Shown here: piece after piece, positions 34,686 through 43,797 of the stretch
Position numbering within the stretch: the first letter of the stretch is position 1
How the letters are laid out: the number at the start of each line of letters is the position of its first letter
Assembly (NCBI GenBank): GCA_963576785.1
Contig: OY756140.1
Coordinates: 2,480,001-2,544,000, forward strand
Reading direction: 5' to 3'
DNA: 64,000 nucleotides
Source: Chlorophyllum brunneum
Taxonomy: Eukaryota > Basidiomycota > Agaricomycetes > Agaricales > Agaricaceae
Translations under genes and position numbers: made by a program
Notes under the pieces: generated by a model
What the model was told of the DNA's origin: nothing
Databases searched by the model: none
What the model saw: only the letters and a program-made list of their open reading frames with translations

Positions 34686-35522
34686 ATGCCCGCCGAACGC
34701 CAACTTACCCCGTACCCCTACCTCGCAGAATTTGAAGAACTCGTCCCAGAAAGGACCAACCAGGAAGAAATCGTAGAAGGAGAAACCCTAGTCGACACCA
34801 TAATACTACTGGGAGCAGCAGTAAAAGCAACCCAAGAAGGAGCCTCGAAAATTATGGACACCTTATCTGACGCCACTCCAAGACTCAATCAGTTCATCAT
34901 CAACGAAGGAAGGAGAGACCAACTGGAGAGACACTTGTACGAGATTAACGACGACTTGCAACTCCTCGTTATCTCCAACATACGAGCTCGGATGCACAGT
35001 ATCCTTGTAGCCCTAGCCGAACGACTCAATACGTACGAATCCAGAAGCACAGACAACCTCTCCCACCACATCGTTAATCGACTACTCGTTAGTAACGACC
35101 CATTCCCCATCCAACACCACATCTGCCACACATGCGAACAAAAGATGCAAGAAAGAACCGCCGCCGACCAGCTACTCCACCCCGACATCGAAGAGGAAGT
35201 CGCTCACCTCCAAACCATACTCACCACGGTAGTACCCCCCATCACACCCATGACTTTCCACCCGCCGACAGGATATAACACTTTGAAATCAGAAGGAGAA
35301 AAGGACAACGATTATTGGAAAGAGATCGTGTACAAACTTTTAAGCAATCACACCAACGACAACACTACGTACAACAACCACACCCACTTCCTGTTTAAAG
35401 AAGGACCACCACACGCACCCCTCTGGATTGGTTTACGACGTGTCGACAAGACACCTCTCATTGGAGGAAACAAGAAGGACTTGGCCAGAGCTCTGGGAGC
35501 GGCCGTACCTATGAACGAGTAA
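34686..35522 (+). CDS. Extra ORF downstream of pol in the gypsy element
   Basis: 278 codons, ATG to TAA, uninterrupted, in the place where env sits in retroviruses. The product is mostly hydrophilic and helical (LERHLYEINDDLQLLVIS, MHSILVALAER) with a possible metal-binding patch HHICHTCEQK (about residues 145-154). The second half is richer in P/T/N. There is no signal peptide or transmembrane segment, so it is not envelope-like. I recognise no family. Base usage matches the rest of the element. It may be an accessory or structural protein particular to this lineage. Confidence 0.65.
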   Translation: MPAERQLTPYPYLAEFEELVPERTNQEEIVEGETLVDTIILLGAAVKATQEGASKIMDTLSDATPRLNQFIINEGRRDQLERHLYEINDDLQLLVISNIRARMHSILVALAERLNTYESRSTDNLSHHIVNRLLVSNDPFPIQHHICHTCEQKMQERTAADQLLHPDIEEEVAHLQTILTTVVPPITPMTFHPPTGYNTLKSEGEKDNDYWKEIVYKLLSNHTNDNTTYNNHTHFLFKEGPPHAPLWIGLRRVDKTPLIGGNKKDLARALGAAVPMNE

Positions 35523-35532
35523 AAACACTCGT
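35515..35532 (+). terminator. Inverted repeat at the end of the extra ORF
   Basis: acgagt-aaaaac-actcgt forms a 6-bp stem across the stop codon, followed by a short T run. A structural role in the element RNA is possible but unproven. Confidence 0.25.
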
Positions 35533-35619
35533 CGGGTTTTCTTAAACTTTAACAAATTCCATATGTTCTATCTTACAAAGGACCTTTACAGTAATACGTA
35601 TCATGAGGACATGAAGCTT

Positions 35620-35629
35620 GAAAGGGAGG
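35620..35629 (+). promoter_or_regulatory. Gypsy polypurine tract
   Basis: gaaagggagg lies three bases before the 3' LTR start, as expected for plus-strand priming. Confidence 0.7.
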
Positions 35630-35632
35630 TAT

Positions 35633-35932
35633 TGTTACGAATCATAGACCGCTCATTCCCATCATGCGCCCATTACCTCGTGTATTCTCATACTTGTTTC
35701 ATCTCCTGTATCACCCTAGAGGCTGTGCCTCCTACCTGACTCGTTCTACTCCTCTCCTCTGACTCCGTTACTCGACTCCCTTATTATTAGCCTCTACCAC
35801 TAGTATATAAAGTGTAGTAATACTTGATGTATTCCTTACACTTTACCAATCGTATCATCCCTTCTTCCTTTCTCTACTTCCTTTCCTTTATCCAAAGGCT
35901 TGCAACCTGAGTCAGAGACTAAGGTCGTAACA
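35633..35932 (+). repeat. Gypsy 3' LTR (300 bp)
   Basis: Same sequence as 29442-29741 by visual comparison, TGTTAC...GTAACA. Confidence 0.93.
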
Positions 35933-35937
35933 GAATC
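35933..35937 (+). repeat. Gypsy target-site duplication gaatc, right
   Basis: Second copy of gaatc. Copia gag resumes directly behind it. Confidence 0.9.
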
Positions 35938-36180
35938 AGGTAAGGTGCCATTAATAACATCCAATGCCTGACCTCTCAATTGTTCTCTCCTTCTATCCTC
36001 CTCTGTTAAAGCGGCAGGATTTTTAGAGGAGAGATCCTGGTCTGTCACAGTCCATCCGGACTGGTCAGAACCAGTGACAGAAATGAGGGTTAGGGCATCC
36101 TGAAGCCTTCTAGACCAGAACGCATAGTTCTTAGGCCCATTGAGCTTAGGTAAACCAGCGACAATATTATTAGTAGACAT
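35938..36180 (-). pseudogene. Copia gag N-terminal part, cut by gypsy insertion
   Basis: Starts MSTNNIVAGLPKLNGPKNYA and WSRRLQDALTL, the typical copia Gag opening (short leader, then K-L-x-G-x-N-Y-x-x-W). The frame runs to TLPDS, where the gypsy element begins. Taking out 6491 bp plus one 5-bp duplication keeps the frame with the remainder at 29436 and below. Confidence 0.85.
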
Positions 36181-36328
36181 AATATCTTCGTCGAGTGTAT
36201 TTCTTTCTAGAAAAAAATTCTCGTATCAGCAATGATCAAATATAAGGATAACTCTGTTAGGTAAAGCCCTATCATCCTATCTCGGTTTAGAGGGGATGAT
36301 AATGGTTTAACCATCGGTAAGGCTACCG

Positions 36329-36340
36329 GGGCCCATAACC
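36329..36340 (-). promoter_or_regulatory. Copia primer-binding site (initiator tRNA-Met anticodon arm)
   Basis: The plus strand here reads gggcccataacc, equal to the anticodon stem-loop of eukaryotic initiator tRNA-Met. The element RNA (minus strand) therefore carries ggttatgggccc immediately after its 5' LTR. Drosophila copia is known to prime in this way from a cleaved half-tRNA. Confidence 0.8.
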
Positions 36341-36911
36341 TGTTGAGGAAACGACCGTAACGAGTTGTTTGCTGGGGGCAGCAGTAAACGCAGTGGGAGA
36401 GAACGTAGGGTCTACTCACCGAGATAATAAGCTTCTATCTGATACCTGTAGTAAGGTAATTTGGATAGACAGATATTATTGATAAAGCGGTTAACGTCAG
36501 TTAAGTAGAGGTCAAAGTCAATTAGATTGATGGAGATGTTGTACTCAAAGAGATAGGCAATGATGAAGAAGTTGTTCGATTGAACAAGATGCAGAACTTA
36601 GGTCTGCTACATGGGGTTTATATACATATTGTAACATAGACGAGTCATACTACATAAAATACTAGCATTGCATGGATTGTTCCTTATGACTCCCTTTAAC
36701 TGCGGCGTAGTGCCTGCGGAGTACTGCGGAACGTAGTATCTAGTCATTGGTACTATGTAGAATAATCTATCAAGTACTTATGACTCTCATCGTATGCAGA
36801 GCAACTCATAGGAAGTTACTAGGAATGAAGTTACTGGAAAGTAACGGATCAGTCTATTATTAGAATAATGACTTCATAATCTATTTCTAGAATATGTCCG
36901 AAACTTCAACA
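36341..36911 (-). repeat. Copia 5' LTR (571 bp)
   Basis: Matches 23051-23621. In the element's orientation it is the 5' LTR and holds the promoter. Confidence 0.93.
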
Positions 36912-36916
36912 GCTCC
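36912..36916 (+). repeat. Copia target-site duplication gctcc, right
   Basis: Second gctcc copy. The LINE frame resumes from here. Confidence 0.9.
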
Positions 36917-37336
36917 TTCTTCCACCTTCCAGTGCAAGCAAATGGAGCCTTTGCTCTACTGTCGCACATCAAGTCTGGTCCCTGGATATGAGAATGTGGA
37001 TACCAGCCACAGCTCTTTGCAAGAGCTTGTTGCACCATACTTTGCCATGCCCCGATTGGAGAGTACCGCCTAAGGTTCTTCCCCAATGAGGACCTGGCCT
37101 GCCACCACTGCGACAATCAAATGGTTCAAACCAGGTCACATATCCTATTTCAGTGCCAGAGCTTCAACCACCACTTCAGCATTGACACGATCAAGAAGTT
37201 CACCAACTTCTTGCGCCACAACCCCTCCGCATTCGCCTTCCCCCCCAAAGGTGAATGCCCTCGTTTCCGCGCTGGGTCAATCCCCCCGCCACGCCATCAC
37301 CAGGTTCATCAGAGGTTCGGGTCGGCTCCGGTTTGA
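36917..37336 (+). pseudogene. LINE ORF2 C-terminal fragment
   Basis: Continues the frame of the segment ending at 23050. One stop (TGA 36989-36991) breaks it. After it come GEYRLRFFPNEDLACHHCDN and TRSHILFQCQSF, a CxxC...HxxxxC zinc-finger-like end typical of RNase H-bearing LINEs. The natural stop is near 37336. Both internal stops fit CGA-to-TGA or TGG-to-TGA changes. Confidence 0.75.
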
Positions 37337-37730
37337 TTCCTTTCTCTCTCTCTTTTCCTTTTGCTTCCACGGTTATGGACTTCACCCCATTTCTCTATCT
37401 CTTCCTCCCTCGCTAGTATACTATTTTACATAGTCTTCCCTTCTACTTCCATCATTCCCGTGGTGTGGGGCTAAAGAACCCTCCCATACGCTAGTACCAT
37501 TCGCTGTTCTCCCTTGTGATTGCGAGTAGATAGCTTTCCCTCTATCTCTTTCTCTCTCTCTCACTCTCTCTCTCAGGACAATGGTAGTACCAAATATCTC
37601 TCTAGTGTACGTGCTAGACAGCATCGAGTCTCGCGGGGTTAGTTCAATTTCCCCTCTCTGAACACTTTGTACGAGTATGCTTTTTGTATGTATGTACACA
37701 CGGACTGCGATCGAGCACCGCTATATAAAT

Positions 37731-37739
<9 letters not shown>

Positions 37740-37760
<21 letters not shown>
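37740..37760 (+). repeat. LINE poly-A tail (21 A)
   Basis: An uninterrupted A run directly before the right target duplication marks the 3' end of the LINE. Confidence 0.9.
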
Positions 37761-37762
<2 letters not shown>

Positions 37763-37775
37763 GACTGTGTGCTTC
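37761..37775 (+). repeat. LINE target-site duplication, right copy
   Basis: Exact copy of 22109-22123. Confidence 0.92.
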
Positions 37776-38266
37776 AAGTGCTTGTTGGGTTGTGCGTACA
37801 GTGACTGTACCCGTTGACGATGGATGGACCACAATACAATTTTACACTGTCCTATGCCGTTCCAGTATCATGGTAAGGCGGCCAAGGTAATACTCTCCCC
37901 GTCGCTTCAGAAGGTGAAGTCGGGTTAATATATGGCTCCAATGATAGTCGAGGTCCTAATTTTCTCTCTCTCTCTCAGTAATGGTCCCCTAGTGTGAGAC
38001 CGGCGATGAAGCCTGTTGTTGAAATTTCAGTACCCTGACACTGTGATGTGTTAGAAGCGGCCTACAGCTTGTGGATGTGTCTACCACAGCAAAAAGTGTG
38101 AGCCTTCGCGACCACGTGACCAAAACGCGCCCGCGTTAATGCTTGTGGGAAAGTTGAAATGCCATCACCTCGTTTCCTTTGCTTTGACTCGTCTCGTCTC
38201 GTCACCAACGGCGTGCTCAACAAGTCCAGAACCTCTTGGATATCGCACACAGGTACTAGGTTAATC
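37776..38266. promoter_or_regulatory. Upstream region of RAD51
   Basis: 491 bp between the transposon nest and the RAD51 start. It contains a CACGTG (38113-38118) and a GC-rich aaacgcgcccgcg close by. No gene seen. Confidence 0.35.
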
Positions 38267-39573
38267 ATGTCACAAGCATCACAAGCATCACAGGCTCCAG
38301 AAGGCGATGACGAATTTCAAACCACTGGCCCCCTCCTCGTGGCTAAACTCACAGAAGCAGGAATTCACCCGAATGACATCAAGAAACTTGCTAGCGCAGG
38401 TCTACATACCGTTGAAGCTGTTGCTTTTACGCCAAAGAAGCACCTTGTAACGATCAAAGGCATTTCGGACCAAAAGGCAGATAAGATTTTGGAGGAAGGT
38501 GGGTTACGAAGTAACTAATCATTCCTCGCGCTGGCCTGAACCATCCACTTACTGCAGCTCAAAAAATTGTGCCATTGGGCTTTCAGAGTGCAACAGAGGT
38601 CCATGCTCGTCGGTCTGAGCTTGTGCATATAACGACTGGATCGAAGCAGCTTGACGCTCTTCTTGGCGGTTCGTTTAGCTTCCACCTTTAATAGAGCGGT
38701 CTCTCGATGATGCACTTATCAATACAGGCGGAATCGAAACTGGCGCCATTACTGAGCTCTTTGGCGAGTTTAGGACAGGAAAATCCCAATTGTGCCATAC
38801 TCTTGCTGTGACGTGCCAACTCCCTGTGAGCATGGGCGGCGGAGAAGGCAAGTGCCTATACATCGATACAGAAGGAACTTTTCGCCCCGTTCGTTTACTT
38901 GCGGTTGCTGAGAGATATGGTCTCAACGGCGAGGAAGTCTTGGATAACGTTGCTTATGCCAGGGCATACAACGCCGATCACCAATATCAATTACTAGCGA
39001 TGGCTAGTGCTCTCATGTCCGAATCCAGGTGAGCATATACTCGGTGAGCGGAAGAAACCAGGTTAATTCACTAACTGTAGGTTCTGTCTACTGATTGTTG
39101 ATTCGTGCACTGCCCTCTACCGTACTGATTTCAGCGGACGCGGGGAGCTGTCTTCTCGTCAAAACCATTTGGGTAAATTCCTGCGGACACTACAGCGGTT
39201 AGCGGACGAGGTACGCCCTAGAGGTTCCTTTGCTATGATGGCATATGCTCACGAACCTCCTCACAGTTCGGGATCGCCGTAGTTGTGACGAATCAAGTTA
39301 TGTCGAACCCAGACGCTGCTGCTGGACCATACGCCGGGAATGAAAAGAAACCTATTGGAGGCAACATCATGGCACATGCCTCCACCACAAGGTGAGACAT
39401 CCCGGATGGAAGCATGTGAAGCCCTGGCTAATTTCTTTCCTAGACTACAACTCAAGAAAGCCCGCGGGAATACGCGTTCGTGTAAGATATATGATTCGCC
39501 TTGCTTGCCGGAGATGGAGACGCATTTCGCCATCCTCGAGAGTGGCATAGGCGATCCTGAAGAAGATCCCTGA
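38267..39573 (+). CDS. RAD51: DNA recombinase RAD51
   Basis: Six exons, 38267..38498, 38558..38668, 38728..39028, 39081..39210, 39267..39391, 39444..39573; 342 residues, close to the usual ~340. It forms the strand-exchange filament in homologous recombination. N-terminal helix-hairpin-helix: [20 protein letters not shown]. Walker [10 protein letters not shown] (about 124-132). Walker B: LLIVDS. Loop 1 region: [21 protein letters not shown]-terminal [15 protein letters not shown] and [10 protein letters not shown] are diagnostic for RAD51/DMC1. The Q/S-rich N-terminus and [11 protein letters not shown] favour RAD51 over DMC1. Walker A ends in Ser rather than Thr, which is tolerated in P-loops. 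An upstream in-frame ATG at 38159 is less likely to be used. Confidence 0.92.
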
Positions 39574-39888
39574 TTCTATACCCCCTCTCCTCTATACTAT
39601 TGCTCTTGACTACTTGCACTTCAACCCCCTCCCGGATTACGGATTGTCGAATTCACGAATTATTATTCCGCTAGCAAATCGAAGACTTCCCACTGTACAA
39701 TACGGCCATAAGATAATCGCATTCGTCAGAGTTAAATTAGAGAATCAGCCAGTTGAATGGAGCAAGGCAGTCAGTTGAGTGATAGCCCGATGGGATCCGA
39801 GAAAAGTTGAATGTTTACTGTACAGTGAATAAATGCTGCTATTATATACCGCCGTCCGCACCGGCTTTTGCATTTGGACGTGCATTCT
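39574..39888. other. Convergent 3' region of RAD51 and phosphoglycerate dehydrogenase
   Basis: 315 bp between two stop codons; AT-rich 3' sequence, no gene seen. Confidence 0.4.
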
Positions 39889-41350
39889 TCAAGCCAAGAA
39901 GCGAGTGATGATGTTGGCATCAGTGTTATTGATCCTCTCCTTTAACCTACTGAAATCAGCAGGGCTGACGTCTGCAATATCGGCCATGAGGTAGGCAATA
40001 TCACCCTTGGAGTCGGAGTACTGTTTCTCGACGTTGTAAGGGGACAGGGCGTCATTAACCTGCTTGAGCACACCAGGCTGGTTCCTGTGCACATGGCAGA
40101 TACGAATTTGGGTGCCCTGCTCGGCAGTGATGGCACGTAAATCGACTTCAGGGAAGTTGACAGCAGAAATTGTCGAGCCATAGTTGAGATAGCGCGAGAG
40201 CGACTGAGAGACTTCGTCTCCAATCATCCGTTGTGCTTCCTCGGTTGACCCGCCGATGTGAGGGGTGAGGATGACATTAGGGGTGGAACGGAGCTGGCTT
40301 GACCAAGAATTGAGTTTGTCGTCGAATGCGTCACCGTTCGCTGCTGGTTCGAAGGGGAAGACATCGATAGCTGCACCAGCAAGGTGTTTTGATTTCAAAG
40401 CCTGGACCAGGGCAGGGATATCGACGACGCGACCACGGGCATTGTTGATGAGGTACGCGCCCTTTTTCATCTGGCCGAGTTCTCGTTGCGAAATCATGTT
40501 GATGGTTTCCGGAAGTTCAGGGACGTGGAGAGTGACGAAATCGGATTGATTAAGGAGGGGTTCAAGAGTTTCTACCTGGCGCGCAGAGCCAAGGGGCATG
40601 ATGTTAATTACGTCGTAGAAGAGGACACGCATGCCAAAAGCTTCTGCGAGGACGGAAAGCTGGGAGCCGATATGGCCATAGCCAACGATGCCCAGAGTCT
40701 TGCCCCGAAGCTCCCAACAGTTCTTGGACTGTTTGTTCCATACACCGTTGCGCATCTCCCAGGAGCGCTCAAAGTATTGACGAGACAACGCGACTAGCTC
40801 GGACATGACGAGCTCTGCGACGGAACGGGAATTGGAGAACGGAGAGTTGAAGACGGGAATACCAGCTCGTGCGGCCGCGTTCAAGTCTACCTGGTTCGTG
40901 CCAATGCAGAAACAGCCGATAACCAGAAGCTAAACGGGGGTAAGATGCATATAAATCAACTCATCAGCCAGAGTGTCAGGAACGATAAGAAGCAATGCTA
41001 ACTTTGGACGCAGCTGCCAGAACGTTCTTGGTAATCTTTGTTTTGCTGCGAATACCGATGGCATGGTATGAACCAATTTTTTCGATAAGCTCTTCCTCTG
41101 AGAAGGCTCGGGTGTAGTGATCGACGTGGAAGCCCTGGCTTGTGAATGTACGAACGGCTTCTTGGCTGATGTTTTCGAGGATGAGCAACCGGAGATCCTC
41201 GTTCTCTATGGGGTGGAGAATTTTGGGCTGGCGGATTGCATCCAGAGCAGCCGACTCCTTGCGGCGTAGACTGCGGATGTGGTCATGGATTGAAGAGGGA
41301 GTGGTGGCAGGCGAGACGGAGGCACCGACGATGTTGATAGGACTGGACAT
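39889..41350 (-). CDS. SER3: D-3-phosphoglycerate dehydrogenase (serine biosynthesis)
   Basis: Two exons, complement(39889..40929, 41003..41350), 462 residues. It oxidises 3-phosphoglycerate to 3-phosphohydroxypyruvate with NAD, the first step of serine synthesis in the cytosol. NAD-binding GIVGYGHIGSQ (about 203-213). Catalytic Arg in NNARGRVVD, Glu in IDVFPFEP and His in LTPHIGGS. A C-terminal ACT domain (ICHVHRNQPGVLKQVNDAL) is the likely serine feedback site. Length fits yeast Ser3/Ser33. The start at 41350 gives MSSPINIVG; an in-frame ATG at 41374 is an alternative. It is divergent from HIS7 with 201 bp between. Confidence 0.9.
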
Positions 41351-41501
41351 GATCGCGGTGGGGGATGGAAGCATCAAGGTGGGCGTAGACGGGTGTTTAT
41401 ATGACCGAGAATTGGGAACGAAAAAGCACGTCAGCGAGGGCAATAAAGTTAAGATAACACTCGCCCATTGGCTCATCAGCCTTCGGCCCGCACATCTCCG
41501 T

Positions 41502-41508
41502 TGACTCA
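41502..41508 (+). promoter_or_regulatory. Gcn4/Cpc1-type site TGACTCA
   Basis: A perfect palindromic TGACTCA lies in the 201-bp divergent promoter, 44 bp before the HIS7 start and about 150 bp before the phosphoglycerate dehydrogenase start. Gcn4-family bZIP factors bind this sequence under amino-acid starvation. Function here is inference. Confidence 0.65.
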
Positions 41509-41551
41509 TTTGCGTTGTACAAGATGACGACCAGGACATCTACCACTTCCT

Positions 41552-43313
41552 ATGGGTCTCTACCTCCTCGACTACGGAGCTGGCAATGTCCAGAGCCTCG
41601 CAAACTCCCTTGCAAAACTCGGCCACAAGTTCACATGGATTTCCCAGCCCTCCGATTTCGCAAAAGCCACCGTCCGTCTTGCCTCTTATCTCGTAATCCA
41701 CACCTGTACACTCAATGATCATTCTCCCACCACCACCTTAGAGCCTCGTTTTTCCCGGTGTTGGCGCTTTCGAAACGGCGATCCAGCATCTGACCGATCG
41801 CGGTCTTTTGGAGCCTTTACGTGAATACATAAACTCCGGGCGTCCGTACTTTGGTATCTGCATAGGCATGCAAGTTCTCTTTGAGTCCTCCGATGAGTCT
41901 CCATCTCGGGGACTTGGAACTATACCTTACCACATCTCGCGGTTCGACGATGCCGACAAGTCGGTCCCTCACATGGGCTGGAATACTGCCGATCTGCTAA
42001 ATACCCAGACCGACTCGGAAGGAATCAAAGAATCATCATATTATTATTTCGTCCACTCCTACTGCGCAAAGTATGACCATGAGAAATACCCAGAAGCTAT
42101 GTCGTGGGCGTACACGACTACGCAATACGGGAATGAACTCTTCATCTCGTCTGTACGCAAAAATAACGTATTCGGAACGCAATTTCACCCCGAAAAATCA
42201 GGAGTCGCAGGTTTGAGACTCTTGGACGAGTGGCTGCGTAAACCAGAATCCGTGCACACCCATGCACCTCCCAACCTCCCAACACCACTCATATCTCGCC
42301 CAGAACACCGTTTCACCAAACGTATAGTTGCATGTATGGACGTACGTGCAAACGACGAAGGTGATCTAGTCGTCACAAAAGGTGATCAGTATGACGTCCG
42401 CGAAAAATCCTCCTCCTCCGACACCAAGTCCATCACAGCCAAAACGGCAGGCGCAGTCCGTAACCTCGGGAAACCCGTCTCATTGGCAGCGAAATACTAC
42501 ACAGCAGGCGCAGACGAACTCTGTTTACTCAACATCACATCCTTCCGTCACTCTCCTCTCCGGGATCAGCCCATGCTCGCAGTCGTACGCGCCACAGCTG
42601 AAGAGATCTTTGTTCCTTTAACAATCGGTGGTGGGATCAGGGATACTGTTGATCCAGACGGTACTAAACGTCCTGCATTGGAAGTGGCGGGGGCGTATTT
42701 CCGTGCGGGAGCCGATAAAGTTAGCATTGGGTCCGAGGCTGTGTACGCCGTCGAGAGGTTACGCGCGACTGGCGAAAAAGGTAACGGAGCGATTGAAACC
42801 ATCGCACACGCGTATGGTAGACAAGCAGTTGTGGTTTCCATTGACCCTCGCCGTGCTTATGTCGACCCAGGGATGTACCATGGCCCACATAGGGACGAAC
42901 TCGTGTATGGCAAACGAACTGGTCCAGAGAACGAGCGCGGCAAGGCGTGGTGGTATCAATGTACCGTCTCGGGAGGGCGTGAAAAGCGCCCTTTGTCGGT
43001 CCTCGAACTCGCGAAGGGTGTGGAAGAACTAGGAGCAGGGGAGATTCTTGTCAACAGTATTGATCGGGATGGAACTGGTCTCGGTTTCGATCTCGATTTG
43101 ATTAATCTGGTGAGAAGGGGCGTGAAGATTCCGGTGGTAGCAAGTAGCGGTGCGGGGACACCTGCTCATTTCGTGGATGTTTTCAAGGCTACTGGTGTCG
43201 AGGCTGCATTAGCTGCCGGTATCTTCCACCGTGGGGAAGTCCGTATCCCAGAAGTGAAAGACGCACTGAAAGCTGCCAAGATCAACGCCCGGGAAGTACC
43301 TGTGGAGATGTAA
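41552..43313 (+). CDS. HIS7: Imidazole glycerol phosphate synthase (HisH-HisF fusion)
   Basis: Two exons, 41552..41671 and 41742..43313, 563 residues. The N-terminal glutamine amidotransferase (LLDYGAGNVQSLANSL; nucleophile Cys in YFGICIGMQVLF; His/Glu in TQFHPEKSG) feeds ammonia to the C-terminal TIM barrel (RIVACMDVR with catalytic Asp; LTIGGGIRD; NSIDRDGTGLGFD with second catalytic Asp; VVASSGAGTPAHF). It converts PRFAR to IGP and AICAR in histidine synthesis, linking it to purine synthesis. The fused form is the fungal/plant arrangement. It is regulated together with the divergent serine gene if the TGACTCA site is active. Confidence 0.93.
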
Positions 43314-43797
43314 ATCATAGTGTGCAATGATGTCAAAGTATAATCTTCCTGTTGCTTATTTAGCCAAGGAAATAGAAATTGCCAGGCGTATCATACAAAA
43401 GAACAACAAACAGAGGGAGACAGAAAAAGAAAGAGATACAGGTAATTGGTAACTTTGGTACAATATTCCTGCTAATCGGTCAGAGGTAAACTTCCGTTGC
43501 TGAGTGACAGGACATTTGGACCCGGTAAGTTGGAACAAGGAGAGGATAGAAGAGAAGTACCACAATAGGCACAGTCCGCGAAGGTATGGACAACAGACGG
43601 ATTCCCAGTGGGTGAATATACAGATACGAGACGAGAAAGCAAAGGGGAATACATAGATCTGCGACATCGAAAATTGAGGGGTCGGTAAATAGGAGGGCGG
43701 GCATGAAAGAAGGTGGGATGGTTATATCTAAACCTGGGTATTTCAATAAATTGATCGGGAGCGCTTCCTGGTCATCTATAAATGTTCAGGGGAGTGG
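43314..43797. other. Convergent 3' region of HIS7 and PAL1
   Basis: 484 bp; frames here are short and lack motifs. Nothing recognised. Confidence 0.4.

Larger units (their letters stand above)
29442..35932 (+). mobile_element. Ty3/gypsy chromovirus-type LTR retrotransposon with extra ORF
   Basis: 6491 bp with 300-bp LTRs, a 5-bp target duplication, gag with two zinc knuckles, pol in gypsy order (protease, RT, RNase H, integrase), a chromodomain after integrase and an extra ORF before the 3' LTR. Apparent LTR identity indicates very recent insertion. It is the innermost and youngest layer of the nest. The only coding lesion seen is a TAG before the chromodomain. Confidence 0.93.
23051..36911 (-). 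mobile_element. Ty1/copia retrotransposon, split by a gypsy element
   Basis: Full-length by structure: two 571-bp LTRs, a primer site, a polypurine tract, gag, then protease-integrase-reverse transcriptase-RNase H in copia order, and a 5-bp target duplication. The length without the gypsy insert is about 7.37 kb, long for copia because of a ~1.45 kb unexplained coding spacer between gag and protease. The coding frame holds seven nonsense codons, so it is not autonomous. It sits inside the LINE and is itself interrupted in gag by the gypsy element. Confidence 0.92.
22124..37760 (+). mobile_element. 5'-truncated LINE (non-LTR retrotransposon) carrying nested LTR elements
   Basis: Bounded by a 15-bp target duplication and ending in a 21-A tail (37740-37760). 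Without the copia insertion and its extra duplication copy it is about 1.77 kb, so only the 3' end of a LINE is present: the ribonuclease H region, a C-terminal CCHC-type segment and a long 3' untranslated region with CT repeats (about 37540-37576). Truncation at the 5' end is the usual result of incomplete target-primed reverse transcription. The element is interrupted at 23050/36917. Confidence 0.88.

Noticed and set aside
37540..37978. CT dinucleotide runs as a separate satellite
   Set aside because: Short, imperfect tracts within the LINE 3' region and RAD51 upstream sequence; no array.
38267..39573. DMC1 instead of RAD51
   Set aside because: The Q/S-rich N-terminus and the loop and C-terminal signatures fit RAD51 better; DMC1-specific residues were not evident. 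Phylogeny would decide.
40265..40797. Plus-strand frames opposite phosphoglycerate dehydrogenase
   Set aside because: Mirror frames of a strongly coding sequence; no independent motifs.
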